Of a stretch of 64,000 bases of DNA, positions 16,540 through 25,083 are shown piece after piece. The DNA is taken from assembly GCA_023451735.1 (NCBI GenBank), contig JAEXYH010000071.1, positions 124,001-188,000 on the forward strand, given 5' to 3'. A program made the translations under genes and the position numbers. The notes below the pieces were generated by a model that saw only the letters and a program-made list of their open reading frames with translations, did no database searches and was not told the DNA's origin. This DNA is from Pseudomonadota bacterium (GTDB lineage Bacteria > Pseudomonadota > Alphaproteobacteria > Rhizobiales > Rhizobiaceae). Every line of letters begins with the position of its first letter. The stretch's first letter is position 1.

Positions 16540-18590
16540 TCATCGGAACCGCAGGCCATATCGATCATGGCAAGACGGCGCTGGTCAAGGCGCTGACGGG
16601 CACCGATGCCGATCGGCTGAAAGAAGAGAAGGCGCGGGGCATCACTATCGATCTCGGCTTTGCCTACGCGAATTTTGCCGGTGACGCGGTTACCGGCTTT
16701 GTCGACGTGCCCGGCCACGAGCGCTTCATCCACACCATGCTGGCCGGCGCCGGAGGGATCGACTTCGCACTCCTGGTCGTGGCGGCCGATGACGGGATCA
16801 TGCCGCAGACCCGCGAGCATCTCGCCATCCTCGACCTGCTGGGCATTTCCCGAGGGATCGTCGCGCTTACCAAGGCTGATCTCGTTGATGCAGAGCGGAT
16901 CGACGATTTAACCAGCAACATCCACACTCTGCTCGCCCCGACGCGCCTGAGGGGCGTGGACATTCTGCCGGTCTCGGCCCTGACCGGCCAAGGCATGGAA
17001 GACCTCAAGACCGTTCTTGCCGAGGCTGAGCGTGCCACCGTCGAAACCGCGATCGATGGCCGTTTCCGCCTTGCCGTCGATCGCTCCTTTACGTTGTCAG
17101 GTGCCGGCACGGTTGTTACCGGTACGGTCTTGTCGGGTTCGGTGGCGATCGGCGATGCCATCATGGTATCGCCTTCGGGCCTCTCTGCTCGCGTCCGCTC
17201 CATCCATGCCCAGAACCAGAAGGTAGAGCGTGGGTTCGCCGGCCAGCGTTGCGCGCTCAATCTTGCCGGCGAAGCGATTACCAAGGATGCGATCCACCGC
17301 GGCGACATGGTCGTCGATCCCGCTCTGCACGCCCCAACCGACCGCCTCGATGCCGAGCTTTCCGTTTTGCCGGGTGAGCCGAAGGCGATCGGGCAGTGGT
17401 TTTCCGCAAGGTTCCACCATGAAAGCGCCGAGGCCGGTGCGCGTATCGTACCATTGGAAGGCCCGGTCGCACCAGGCGGCACCGCCCGGGTGCAGCTTGT
17501 ACTCGACCGCCCGATTGCAGCCGCTGTTGGGGACCGTTTCATTCTCCGCGATGTCTCCGCCCAACGAACGATCGGCGGCGGTACGTTGATAGACCTGCGC
17601 CCGCCAGCCAGAAAACGCCGCACGCCTGAGCGGCTCGAGCAACTGATCGCTGCGGCGAAACCCACCGCTGCCGAACAGCTTTCCGCCCTGCTCGACACAG
17701 CACCCTTTCTGGTCGATCTCAACGCCTTTGCCCGCGATCGGGCCATGTCGCAGCCGCAACTGACTGCCGCGATGGAAGTTGCAGGCGTCGTTTTGGTGGA
17801 AACCGGCGGTATCGGCTATGCCATGTCGGCGACACACCGTGCTGCCTTTTCCGCGCAACTGATCGAGTTGTTGGCAGCCTTCCATTCGGAAAATCCGGAA
17901 TTGCAGGGGCAGGGCCGCGAACGCCTGCGCATGGCGATGGAGCCACGCCTGCCGGCACCTGTCTTTCTCGCGGTGATGCGCACCGAGGCGGCCGCCGACA
18001 ATATCGTGCTTGAAGGTGCTTTTCTGCGGCTGCCCGGTCATGTTGCCCAGCTGGGAGAAGCCGAGGAGGCGCTTTACGCCGATATTCTGCCGCATCTGAC
18101 GAAGGACCATCGTTTCCGACCACCGCGCGTGCGCGATCTCGCCGAACTGCTCGGCGTCGACGAACGCGAAGTCCGGCGCGTACTGAAACTCTGCGCGCGG
18201 CTCGGCCGTGTCGATCAGATCCGCCCCGACCATTTCTTTACCCGTGCCACGACGGCAGAGATGGTGACGATCGTGCGGGAGGTGGCGGCACAGACGGAAC
18301 ATGGGGAATTCGTGGCTGGCTCCTTCCGTGACCGGGTCAACAACGGTAGAAAAGTCGCGATCGAAATTCTCGAATTTTTCGATCGCCATGGCGTAACCAT
18401 ACGACGAGGCGATCTTCGCCGCATAAACCCGCATCGGCTCGATCTGTTCGGTCTGTCCGTTCCTGATGCCGAAAATGGAAGAGAATCGTCCCCGGTGGGG
18501 CGTCCGGACTTCAAATCCGGGTGGGGCAGCGACGCTGTCTTGGGTGGGTTCGACTCCCATTCTCTTCCGCCATCAGGAGAAAAATCGTGA
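16536..18590 (+). CDS. selB: Selenocysteine-specific elongation factor SelB, frame runs through selC
   Basis: This GTPase delivers Sec-tRNA to UGA codons followed by a SECIS. It has the EF-Tu-like G domain at the start (GHIDHGKTALVK, DVPGHERF, TKAD), beta-barrel domains II/III, and C-terminal winged helices ending near the family-typical RKVAIEILEFFDRHG...LDLFG. The family normally stops about there (residue ~637). Here no stop occurs and the frame continues across the entire tRNA-Sec gene, ending at TGA 18588-18590 (residue 684), which overlaps the GTG start of the next gene. The last ~37 codons are therefore tRNA sequence read as protein. Confidence 0.93.
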   Translation: MIIGTAGHIDHGKTALVKALTGTDADRLKEEKARGITIDLGFAYANFAGDAVTGFVDVPGHERFIHTMLAGAGGIDFALLVVAADDGIMPQTREHLAILDLLGISRGIVALTKADLVDAERIDDLTSNIHTLLAPTRLRGVDILPVSALTGQGMEDLKTVLAEAERATVETAIDGRFRLAVDRSFTLSGAGTVVTGTVLSGSVAIGDAIMVSPSGLSARVRSIHAQNQKVERGFAGQRCALNLAGEAITKDAIHRGDMVVDPALHAPTDRLDAELSVLPGEPKAIGQWFSARFHHESAEAGARIVPLEGPVAPGGTARVQLVLDRPIAAAVGDRFILRDVSAQRTIGGGTLIDLRPPARKRRTPERLEQLIAAAKPTAAEQLSALLDTAPFLVDLNAFARDRAMSQPQLTAAMEVAGVVLVETGGIGYAMSATHRAAFSAQLIELLAAFHSENPELQGQGRERLRMAMEPRLPAPVFLAVMRTEAAADNIVLEGAFLRLPGHVAQLGEAEEALYADILPHLTKDHRFRPPRVRDLAELLGVDEREVRRVLKLCARLGRVDQIRPDHFFTRATTAEMVTIVREVAAQTEHGEFVAGSFRDRVNNGRKVAIEILEFFDRHGVTIRRGDLRRINPHRLDLFGLSVPDAENGRESSPVGRPDFKSGWGSDAVLGGFDSHSLPPSGEKS
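18477..18572 (+). tRNA. selC: tRNA-Sec (anticodon TCA)
   Basis: The 96-base gene folds as a bacterial tRNA(Sec). It has an 8-bp acceptor (GGAAGAGA / TCTCTTCC), discriminator G and encoded CCA. The anticodon stem is CCGGA/TCCGG with loop CTTCAAA (anticodon TCA), there is a long variable arm, and a 5-bp T stem closes TTCGACT. This gives the 8+5 (13-bp) acceptor branch that distinguishes tRNA-Sec. It aligns by eye along its whole length with E. coli selC. It lies entirely inside the 3' end of the selB frame. Confidence 0.96.
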
Positions 18591-18970
18591 GCAATCCTTC
18601 CGCCGAAACCGACTTCGACGACTGGGTGATCGACACCTATGCCGATACCGGTTCCTTCACCATGCTGTTCATTCTGGTGGCGATCAGCGAGACAAAGGTC
18701 GAGCTTTTGCGCTCCGCCTATCTGCATGTGGTGGGCGACGAGCTGCGCTGGCCGGATATGATCAAGATTTTCAAAGGCGCCGGCATCCACTGGTCCGGCG
18801 TGGTCTTTTATCGCGCCGGCCGCGAGGGATTGGTTGAGGACAAGGACGCGAAGGCGCGTCTCTCATCGCTGGTGCGCAAGCTCGATGAGGACCGCTCGCT
18901 GATCCGCGACGGTGAATTCTTCAATGAGGACGGGCTGCGGATGATGATCGAAGAAATCAAGCCGCATTGA
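18587..18970 (+). CDS. Conserved-looking 127-residue protein of unknown function behind selC
   Basis: I do not recognise a family. GTG 18587 is chosen as start because AGGAG (18575-18579) lies just ahead and the GTGA overlaps the selB stop; a longer frame would run back through the tRNA gene. The protein is small, mixed alpha/beta, soluble and charged (acidic N-terminus TDFDDW, basic middle, acidic end FFNEDGLRMMIEEI). No signal peptide or cysteine motif is seen. It is the last gene of the fdo-sel transcription unit. RNA processing at the tRNA 3' end would leave it a 14-base leader containing its ribosome site. A role in selenium or formate metabolism is suggested only by position. Confidence 0.75.
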   Translation: MSNPSAETDFDDWVIDTYADTGSFTMLFILVAISETKVELLRSAYLHVVGDELRWPDMIKIFKGAGIHWSGVVFYRAGREGLVEDKDAKARLSSLVRKLDEDRSLIRDGEFFNEDGLRMMIEEIKPH

Positions 18971-18982
18971 TGCGGCAGAGGC

Positions 18983-19119
18983 GTCCCTCACCCTGATCCT
19001 CTCCTCCGCTTTAGGGGAGAGGGAACGTGCTCAACGCGACCTATTTATTGGGGGGCAAAACGGTGGGAATATCCCTTCTCCCCGCGAACGGGGGAAGGGG
19101 TGGCAGCCGGATGAGAGGT
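18983..19119. repeat. Rhizobial-type intergenic mosaic repeat (RIME-like)
   Basis: The segment has GTCCCTCACCCTGATCCTCTCC and a GGGGAGAGGG arm, then CTTCTCCCCGCGAACGGGG, and ends in a CCGGATGAGAGG tail. Together these form a long inverted structure. Many rhizobial genomes carry such elements between genes. It sits in the convergent gap between the sel operon and the transglutaminase-like gene and could also act as a terminator. Recognition is from memory of the pattern. Confidence 0.55.
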
Positions 19120-19144
19120 AAACCCAGTCACCTGGGCCAAAAGA

Positions 19145-20212
19145 TCAGGCCGTGATTTCCTTGGAGGAAATCGAATAGGCAAACGTCTTCGGGCTCAAGC
19201 AATCCACTTCGCCACGCGAGGTAAATGCCGCCGGATACATGAAGAAGTTCTGGCGGATTTCGCTGCCCGGAAGCGTGATGTCACGGGCGGTGTTGTAGCC
19301 GATCCAGTTCATTTCCCAGTTGCCGAAAGCCTTCTGGCGGAAAGCCTGAACTGCATCATTGTCGAGCGGCAGCTTCTCTTCCAGCACGACCTTGCGGACA
19401 TCGGCCGGATCGACCGGCACCCAGCCCTGGCCTTCAAGATAGACTTCGGCGCGACAGTGCTGGGCACCGGTAATGTCGCCGGCACGGCCGAGTGTCTTGA
19501 ACTGTTCGGAATTGGCAACGCGGATGCCGAAGACGTCGCGGGCGGGCAGGCCGGCGGCGCGGGCGAGCGCGGTGTAGAGGCTGTTGATGTCGGCGCATTT
19601 GCCGCCGAAATAGCCGGTTTCCAGCATGTCCTTGACATTGCCGACGCCACAGCCGGCGACATTGGCATCGCGAAACGTGTTTTCGACGACCCAGTCATAG
19701 ATGGCGCGGGCCTTATCCTCGTCCCTCTCACGGGTACCGATGATGTTCATCGCCGTGTCTTTGACGATGCCGTCGATTGGCGCGCTCGGCGTGCCGACGA
19801 GGGCGGCATCGAGTTCGGCCTGCTCGACGGCAAAGCCATCGGCCGTGCGGTTGCTGGTCTGGATGGTCTGGGTAAATTCGATGGTGCGCTTCCCGTCGGC
19901 CATCCATTCGACGGAAAGAATGTCGGCGCCGGAAGTGGCATCCTTCTTCATCTCGATCTGTTTGGCTTCGGAGGTCCAGTAGGGCGCGGACGACTTCTGG
20001 TATTTACCGGCAGACTGGGCAACGGGCAGCCATAGTTTTGCAGGTCCGGTGACGTCGGTCAGGTCAATTTTGGTCGTGACTTCGAACGTGCGCCAAGTGG
20101 CAGTGTCCGCCGCCTTGTCGGCGGCAAGAGCCGAGCTCGCGCCGCGAGAAATAAAAGCAGCGGCAACGGATGCTGTTGCGGCATGATTGAGGAAACGGCG
20201 GCGGTTCAACAT
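19145..20212 (-). CDS. Exported transglutaminase-like cysteine protein
   Basis: The 355-residue protein begins with a twin-arginine-like leader (MLNRRRFLNHAATASVAAAF). The C-terminal half is a transglutaminase-core fold with a visible catalytic triad: C206 in YFGGKCADINSLYTALARAAGLPAR, H252 in GAQHCRAEVYL, and D268 in WVPVDPADV. Such proteins act as peptidases or peptide ligases on cell-wall or exported substrates; the substrate here is unknown. ATG 20212 is preferred over the longer frame because AGGAG precedes it and the leader starts there. It is a single gene, converging on the sel operon. Confidence 0.8.
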   Translation of the reverse strand: MLNRRRFLNHAATASVAAAFISRGASSALAADKAADTATWRTFEVTTKIDLTDVTGPAKLWLPVAQSAGKYQKSSAPYWTSEAKQIEMKKDATSGADILSVEWMADGKRTIEFTQTIQTSNRTADGFAVEQAELDAALVGTPSAPIDGIVKDTAMNIIGTRERDEDKARAIYDWVVENTFRDANVAGCGVGNVKDMLETGYFGGKCADINSLYTALARAAGLPARDVFGIRVANSEQFKTLGRAGDITGAQHCRAEVYLEGQGWVPVDPADVRKVVLEEKLPLDNDAVQAFRQKAFGNWEMNWIGYNTARDITLPGSEIRQNFFMYPAAFTSRGEVDCLSPKTFAYSISSKEITA

Positions 20213-20382
20213 GATGGTCCAACTCCTGTCAGCGCGCATCGACCCGAAACAGAACGGGTTACGGATACTATGATGCGCGGCTCAAATTGCGATAAAATGT
20301 CACCTTGCCTTACTCCTTTTACTGAAGCCGCGGAAACAGGAATTGTTATCTTCAAGCTTTTTTGAGCGGTTTCGTACCGAAC

Positions 20383-20787
20383 TCAGCAGCCTTGACTGGC
20401 TTCTGACCTGCTTGACGCAGGCGCATCGCTCGGTACCGCCATGGCAAGATCGAGACCGCGCGCGGTCGGCGGCTGCCAGGTTTTCGATTCGGGCAAAGCT
20501 CCCTGCGGATTGGTACCGATATGCGCGCCGCCTGTACCACCGGTCCAGCCGGTCGAACCGCTATTGCCAGGCGCCGTTCCATCGGCAGTCTGGCGGTCCG
20601 GCGCTGTTGCAGCCTCGGCTTTGTTGGCAGAGTTGCAACTTCCTTTGCCCTCCAGGCTTTGGGTAGAAGATGGTGCCTCTGTATTTTGAATTTGCGCCGT
20701 GGCTGGGGTTGTTGCCAGACCCAGCCCCAGAGTGGACGCGGCAAGACAGACGGAAAGCGTCAGCAATTTCGTTCGGGAAACGGGCAT
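20383..20787 (-). CDS. Small exported protein with WTGGTGG / WQPPTARGLD motif
   Basis: The 134-residue protein has a signal peptide (about residues 1-31, ending ATAQ). A Ser/Ala/Thr-rich mature part follows, with the block SGSTGWTGGTGGAHIGTNPQG and then TWQPPTARGLDLA. This block recurs, as I recall, in several small hypothetical proteins of rhizobia, but I know no function. AAGGAG lies ahead of the start. Low complexity and small size fit a secreted or periplasmic structural or stress protein. The preceding gap 20213-20382 shows nothing else. Confidence 0.65.
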   Translation of the reverse strand: MPVSRTKLLTLSVCLAASTLGLGLATTPATAQIQNTEAPSSTQSLEGKGSCNSANKAEAATAPDRQTADGTAPGNSGSTGWTGGTGGAHIGTNPQGALPESKTWQPPTARGLDLAMAVPSDAPASSRSEASQGC

Positions 20788-20863
20788 TGGGGAACTCCTT
20801 CAGTTCCTCACAACGCCCGTGCCCGAAGGCTAGTTCCCTGGATGTCGGATCAGATAAGGCCGA

Positions 20864-21913
20864 TCAGACGCTGACGACAATTCCGGGGCCGCCGTCTTCG
20901 ACCAAGCCGACAATGCTGGCCAGCGGATAACCGGCGTCACGCACCTGCTTTACCAGCGCATCGGCCTTTTCGGGTGCCGCAGCCACCAACAGGCCGCCGG
21001 AGGTCTGGGGATCGGCGAGCAGCATGCGCTGCCATTCCGGCATATCGGCCGGCAGCGTCACCGCTTCGCCGTAACTCGCCCAATTGCGGCCGGAGGCGCC
21101 GGTGATGAAACCCTGCTGCGCCAGTTCTTCCGCCTTGGTGAGGAAGGGAATGTCGGCAAGGTTCAGCCGCAAAGTCAGTCCGGAAGCACGTGCCATTTCC
21201 AGCCCGTGACCGAGGATGCCGAACCCGGTGACATCGGTGATCGCATGCACTTGCGGATCGGCGGCAAGCACGGTGCCTACCTTGTTGAGCAGTGTCGTCG
21301 AAGCGATCATCTCTTCATAGGCTGCCACAGACAGTGCGCTCTTTTTGATTGCCGAGGAATAGATGCCGATGCCGATGCCCTTGGTGAGGATCAATTTGTC
21401 ACCGGCTTTCGCTCCACCGTTGCGGCGGACCTGTGAGGGATGACAGATGCCGATGACGGCGAGGCCATAGATCGGTTCGACGCTATCGATGGAGTGACCA
21501 CCGGCAACCGGAATGCCCGCTTCCGCGCAGATCGACGCTCCGCCTTCGAGAATCTTGCCGATCTTCTCAGGCTCCAGCTTGTTGATCGGCATGCCCAGGA
21601 TTGCGAGCGCCATGATCGGCTTGCCGCCCATGGCATAGACGTCGGAAATGGCGTTGGCAGCAGCGATGCGGCCGAAATCATAAGCGTCGTCCACCATTGG
21701 CATGAAGAAGTCCGTCGTGGCGATGACGCAGGTATTGTCGTCGATCTGCCAGATGGCGGCATCGTCGGCCATCTCGTTGCCGACCAGAAGCTGCGCGAAC
21801 GGCTGCGCCGCCGGCTGGCCGGCCAACAATTTCTGCAGAACGGCGGGAGCAAGCTTGCAGCCGCAGCCGCCGCCATGGGCAAGCTCGGTCAAACGGGGAG
21901 AAGACATGTCCAT
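20864..21913 (-). CDS. selD: Selenophosphate synthetase SelD
   Basis: The 349-residue enzyme makes selenophosphate from selenide and ATP, the selenium donor for SelA. It has the glycine-rich active-site loop GGGCGCK (C17, K20; cysteine form, not selenocysteine), then DDNTCVIATTDFF and FGRIAAANAISDVYAMG, typical of SelD. Full length versus E. coli (347). It lies on the opposite strand, 2 kb from the sel operon, so it is transcribed separately. A start codon two residues later (ATG of MSS) is an alternative. Confidence 0.96.
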   Translation of the reverse strand: MDMSSPRLTELAHGGGCGCKLAPAVLQKLLAGQPAAQPFAQLLVGNEMADDAAIWQIDDNTCVIATTDFFMPMVDDAYDFGRIAAANAISDVYAMGGKPIMALAILGMPINKLEPEKIGKILEGGASICAEAGIPVAGGHSIDSVEPIYGLAVIGICHPSQVRRNGGAKAGDKLILTKGIGIGIYSSAIKKSALSVAAYEEMIASTTLLNKVGTVLAADPQVHAITDVTGFGILGHGLEMARASGLTLRLNLADIPFLTKAEELAQQGFITGASGRNWASYGEAVTLPADMPEWQRMLLADPQTSGGLLVAAAPEKADALVKQVRDAGYPLASIVGLVEDGGPGIVVSV

Positions 21914-22168
21914 GGTAATTCCTCCTTCGGATCGCGCCGCAGGTTGCGGTTCTTAACGGGTAGAGTGTAGAGGTGATAACGTCTCCATACCTGCGCGTCT
22001 ATCATGTTCCAGCTTCAGCGGGACGTACTGGGGCGGGGATCGAGGTCACTAAAGCGTGCGATCCTATCGCTCGAAACCGGTCGATGACGGCCGAACGGAG
22101 GGGGTGTTTCTCCCGGCGCGTTCTATTCGCTATCATGCCGGCAACGATTCTGAGATCGGTTTGAGTGT

Positions 22169-23266
22169 ATGCGCTACAATTTCGCGGATTTGCCCTTGCA
22201 TCGGCTGATGGAGCCGGTTTGCCGAGCAACTGCGGCAATTACACGCCTGGACGAGCGCGTGTCCCGGTCAACGATAGGTTCGGGCTGGATCGAGCGTTCG
22301 CATTTCGTCGATGCGGTTGCCTCGCTCTGGATCGGCGGTGAACTTGTTCATCTGGAAGATCTCGTTCTGCACGATGCTGCGATGGGTATTCGTGCGCCGA
22401 CACATGAGCTGACGATCGCCTACGATATTTTGCGCACACGACGGCGCATCTTCGAGCATGAGCCGGGTTGGGCTCTTAGCCGTGAAGGGCTGAGCCAGTT
22501 GCAGGGCAAGGCGTCGGACTTGCATGCCGCCACGCCCATCGAAACGCCATTGGAGACCAAGTCGGCCGATACGCAGGATGATGAGGATCCGCTGTCCCAA
22601 TACCTGGCTGACATCGATGCTGCGATTGCCAGAAGCGAGGCCATGATCTCTCAGGCGCTTAAACCTGCGATACCGCCATACAGAAAGGAACGCGTCCCGC
22701 TTCTTTACGAACCGGATTGGGACGAGGACGAGCGGCTTGCCGAATGGCAGGCCGTGCTCGATGAGAGTTCCAGCTTGCCACCGGTTCTCCGGGCCGTTCT
22801 GCTGGTGGATGCCTGGAACCAGTTGCAGGTGCTTCAGCATGCTCCATGGTTAGGTCGCCTACTTGCCTCATCGCTTCTGAGGAAGGAGGGGGTCACGATC
22901 GCTCATCTTGCCGCACTCAACCTGGGGCTGAAGCAGGTTGGACGGGAACGCCGGTCAAGCCGAGAGCAGGACGTTCGTATCGTTGCCTTGCTTGACGCGA
23001 TCACTGAAGCCGGCGAGGTGGGCCTGAAGGAGCATGACCGCCTCGTGCTCGCCCAGCAGCAGATGCAACACCGGATAACTGGACGGCGCCAGTCATCGAA
23101 ACTTCCACAGCTTGTCGATCTGGTTCTTTCCCGGCCGATGGTTTCGTCGGGCATGATTGCGAAGGCGCTTTCCGTGACGCCGCAGGGCGCATTGAAGATC
23201 GCTTCGGAACTGCATTTGAGGGAGCTGACCGGGCGTGGCCGCTTTCGCGCCTGGGGAATCGTCTAA
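22169..23266 (+). CDS. RHE_PE00001-family protein (DUF1612 / helix-turn-helix)
   Basis: The 365-residue protein matches my memory of the RHE_PE00001 family of rhizobia: N-terminus RYNFADLPLHRLMEPVCRA, a DAVASLWIGGELVHLEDLVLHDA block, and a C-terminal winged-helix-like region (SRPMVSSGMIAKALSVTPQGALKI) with RHEs' GRGRFRAWGI ending. Members occur in many copies, often on plasmids, and are probably DNA-binding. Target and function are unknown. It is a single gene divergent from selD; the 255-base gap between them holds no element I can name. Confidence 0.7.
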   Translation: MRYNFADLPLHRLMEPVCRATAAITRLDERVSRSTIGSGWIERSHFVDAVASLWIGGELVHLEDLVLHDAAMGIRAPTHELTIAYDILRTRRRIFEHEPGWALSREGLSQLQGKASDLHAATPIETPLETKSADTQDDEDPLSQYLADIDAAIARSEAMISQALKPAIPPYRKERVPLLYEPDWDEDERLAEWQAVLDESSSLPPVLRAVLLVDAWNQLQVLQHAPWLGRLLASSLLRKEGVTIAHLAALNLGLKQVGRERRSSREQDVRIVALLDAITEAGEVGLKEHDRLVLAQQQMQHRITGRRQSSKLPQLVDLVLSRPMVSSGMIAKALSVTPQGALKIASELHLRELTGRGRFRAWGIV

Positions 23267-23287
23267 GGGGCCACGCCGTATCTGCGA

Positions 23288-24307
23288 TCAGGGTATCGCG
23301 AGGAAGTCGTTGGTGTAATAGCGCGCAAAGTCCGGCTTTGCCTCGAGAGCCTTGCCGCCAGAAGCTTTGAGAATACCGGCTTCAAAGGCGTAAGCGCCGA
23401 TTGCTTCGAATTTCGAAGGGTCGATATTGCCGATGACTCCTTCGGCGCTGATGAGATATCTGCCTTCGATCAGGGCATTGAGCGACGCACGGATCAGCGC
23501 GCGATCGGTCAGCGCATCCTTGTTCGCGGCAATCAGCAGGTCGGTTGCCTCATCCGGATTGTCGATGGCGAATTGATAACCCTTTCGGGTCGCCTGAAGG
23601 AAGGCTGCTGCCTGCTTTGGATTGTTGTCCAGAAATTTCCGACTGGAACCGATCAGCGTCGTGTGCTCATCCGGCACGCCGAAATCGGCATAACGGAACG
23701 CGCCTTGCTTCAATCCCTCCAGTTCGGCCTTCACACCTTCCCAGGTGTAAACTTCCAGCGTGAAATCGACAGCACCGTTTTCCAATGCCTGATAGGCGGA
23801 GGTGCCGAGTGTGATCGTCTCGAATTCACCCTTGCCGCCATCATGGCGAATGATCGAGGATATCAGCGCGTTTTCCCAGGCGGAACCGAAGCCGCCATAG
23901 GTCTTGCCGTCCAGATCTTTCGGGCGGTTGATGTCGGAACGTCCTCCCTTGAACACCAGACGGCCGGTTTCGGTTTGAACGATCGCATAGGTGGCGACGA
24001 GATCCGCGCCGGCCGTGCGCTGGGTGAGGAGGGCGATCGAGCCAAGAATGCCGAAATCAGCCACATGGTTGGCGACCAGGGTGCCGGCTGACGTGTCCGT
24101 ATAGGGAAGGATTTCGACGTCGATGCCTGCTTGTTTGTAGAAGCCTTTGTCGCGAGCAACGAAGAGGCCGATGTGGTTGGTATTCGGGGTCCAGTCGAGG
24201 GCGACCGAAACCCTGGATGCGGCCTGTGATCGAGCCGGCAGCGCCGGCACTGCGAGGGCGGCGAGTGTCGCGAGCGTGGTGCGTCGGCTCAGCAGTATTT
24301 GGCTCAT
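23288..24307 (-). CDS. thiY: Thiamine-precursor ABC transporter substrate-binding protein, ThiY type
   Basis: The 339-residue NMT1/ThiY-family periplasmic binding protein has a signal peptide (SQILLSRRTTLATLAALAVPALPARSQA). The landmark VALDWTPNTNHIGLFVARDKGFY lies near residue 35, as in pyrimidine- and formylaminopyrimidine-binding ThiY. It is the last gene of a minus-strand operon controlled by a TPP riboswitch (ykoF-thiX-thiZ-thiY). Predicted ligand is a thiamine pyrimidine moiety or breakdown product; whole thiamine cannot be excluded. Confidence 0.87.
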   Translation of the reverse strand: MSQILLSRRTTLATLAALAVPALPARSQAASRVSVALDWTPNTNHIGLFVARDKGFYKQAGIDVEILPYTDTSAGTLVANHVADFGILGSIALLTQRTAGADLVATYAIVQTETGRLVFKGGRSDINRPKDLDGKTYGGFGSAWENALISSIIRHDGGKGEFETITLGTSAYQALENGAVDFTLEVYTWEGVKAELEGLKQGAFRYADFGVPDEHTTLIGSSRKFLDNNPKQAAAFLQATRKGYQFAIDNPDEATDLLIAANKDALTDRALIRASLNALIEGRYLISAEGVIGNIDPSKFEAIGAYAFEAGILKASGGKALEAKPDFARYYTNDFLAIP

Positions 24308-24321
24308 GGCAGCTGTCCTTC

Positions 24322-25083
24322 CTATTGCTGGATCTGGGGCGAGAGGAGAAAATCGAGTATCGCTGTTTCAATGATTGCGGCCTCGGAGCGGGCCGTTGGA
24401 TGACTGAAGCGGGGGCGTGGCAACGGAACCGGGATCGTCTTCTCGACGTGTGCCGGGCGTGGCGAAAGCAGATGAATTCTGTCGGAGAGCATCACGGCTT
24501 CCCGCACATCGTGGGTAATCAGGATGATCGTCCAGCGATGGTTCAGCCACATGGATTCGAGCCAGATCTGCATCTGGTTGCGGGTAAGCGCATCCAGCGC
24601 ACCGAACGGCTCATCCAGCAAAAGGACGGGCCGGTCCTGCACGACGGTGCGCAGAAGTGCTGCGCGCTGTCGCATGCCGCCTGACAGCGCACTCGGATAG
24701 AGCTGCTCGAAACCGCTGAGACCGAATTCCTCGAATAGCGGTTCGACGCGTTTGCGGGCCTGTCTTCGCGGAATTCCCTGCACTTCGAGGCCAAGCGTGG
24801 TGTTGTCGATAATCCGCCGCCAAGGCATCAACGCATCGCGCTGGGGCATGAAGGCGAAGGGCCGATCAGTCGGTGCAAGCGGTCTGCCGGCAAAACGAAT
24901 TTCGCCGCTGTGAGCCGACGCAGCACCAGTCAGAAGCTTGAATATGGTCGATTTTCCCGCTCCTGAAGGCCCAAGGATCGAAACGAACTCGCCCGGCATG
25001 ACATTCATAGATACGTCACGCAGCACATCGATTTCGCCGTAGCTCAGCGATATTCCGTCAAGGGAAAGCAACGGCTCTGTCAT
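24322..25083 (-). CDS. thiZ: Thiamine-precursor ABC transporter ATP-binding protein, ThiZ type
   Basis: The 253-residue ABC ATPase has Walker A GPSGAGKS, Q-loop MPQRDALMPW, signature LSGGMRQR and Walker B VLLLDEP. It belongs to the SsuB/TauB/ThiZ group. It overlaps the thiX stop by 4 bases and lies 14 bases before thiY. It powers import through ThiX. Confidence 0.88.
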   Translation of the reverse strand: MTEPLLSLDGISLSYGEIDVLRDVSMNVMPGEFVSILGPSGAGKSTIFKLLTGAASAHSGEIRFAGRPLAPTDRPFAFMPQRDALMPWRRIIDNTTLGLEVQGIPRRQARKRVEPLFEEFGLSGFEQLYPSALSGGMRQRAALLRTVVQDRPVLLLDEPFGALDALTRNQMQIWLESMWLNHRWTIILITHDVREAVMLSDRIHLLSPRPAHVEKTIPVPLPRPRFSHPTARSEAAIIETAILDFLLSPQIQQ

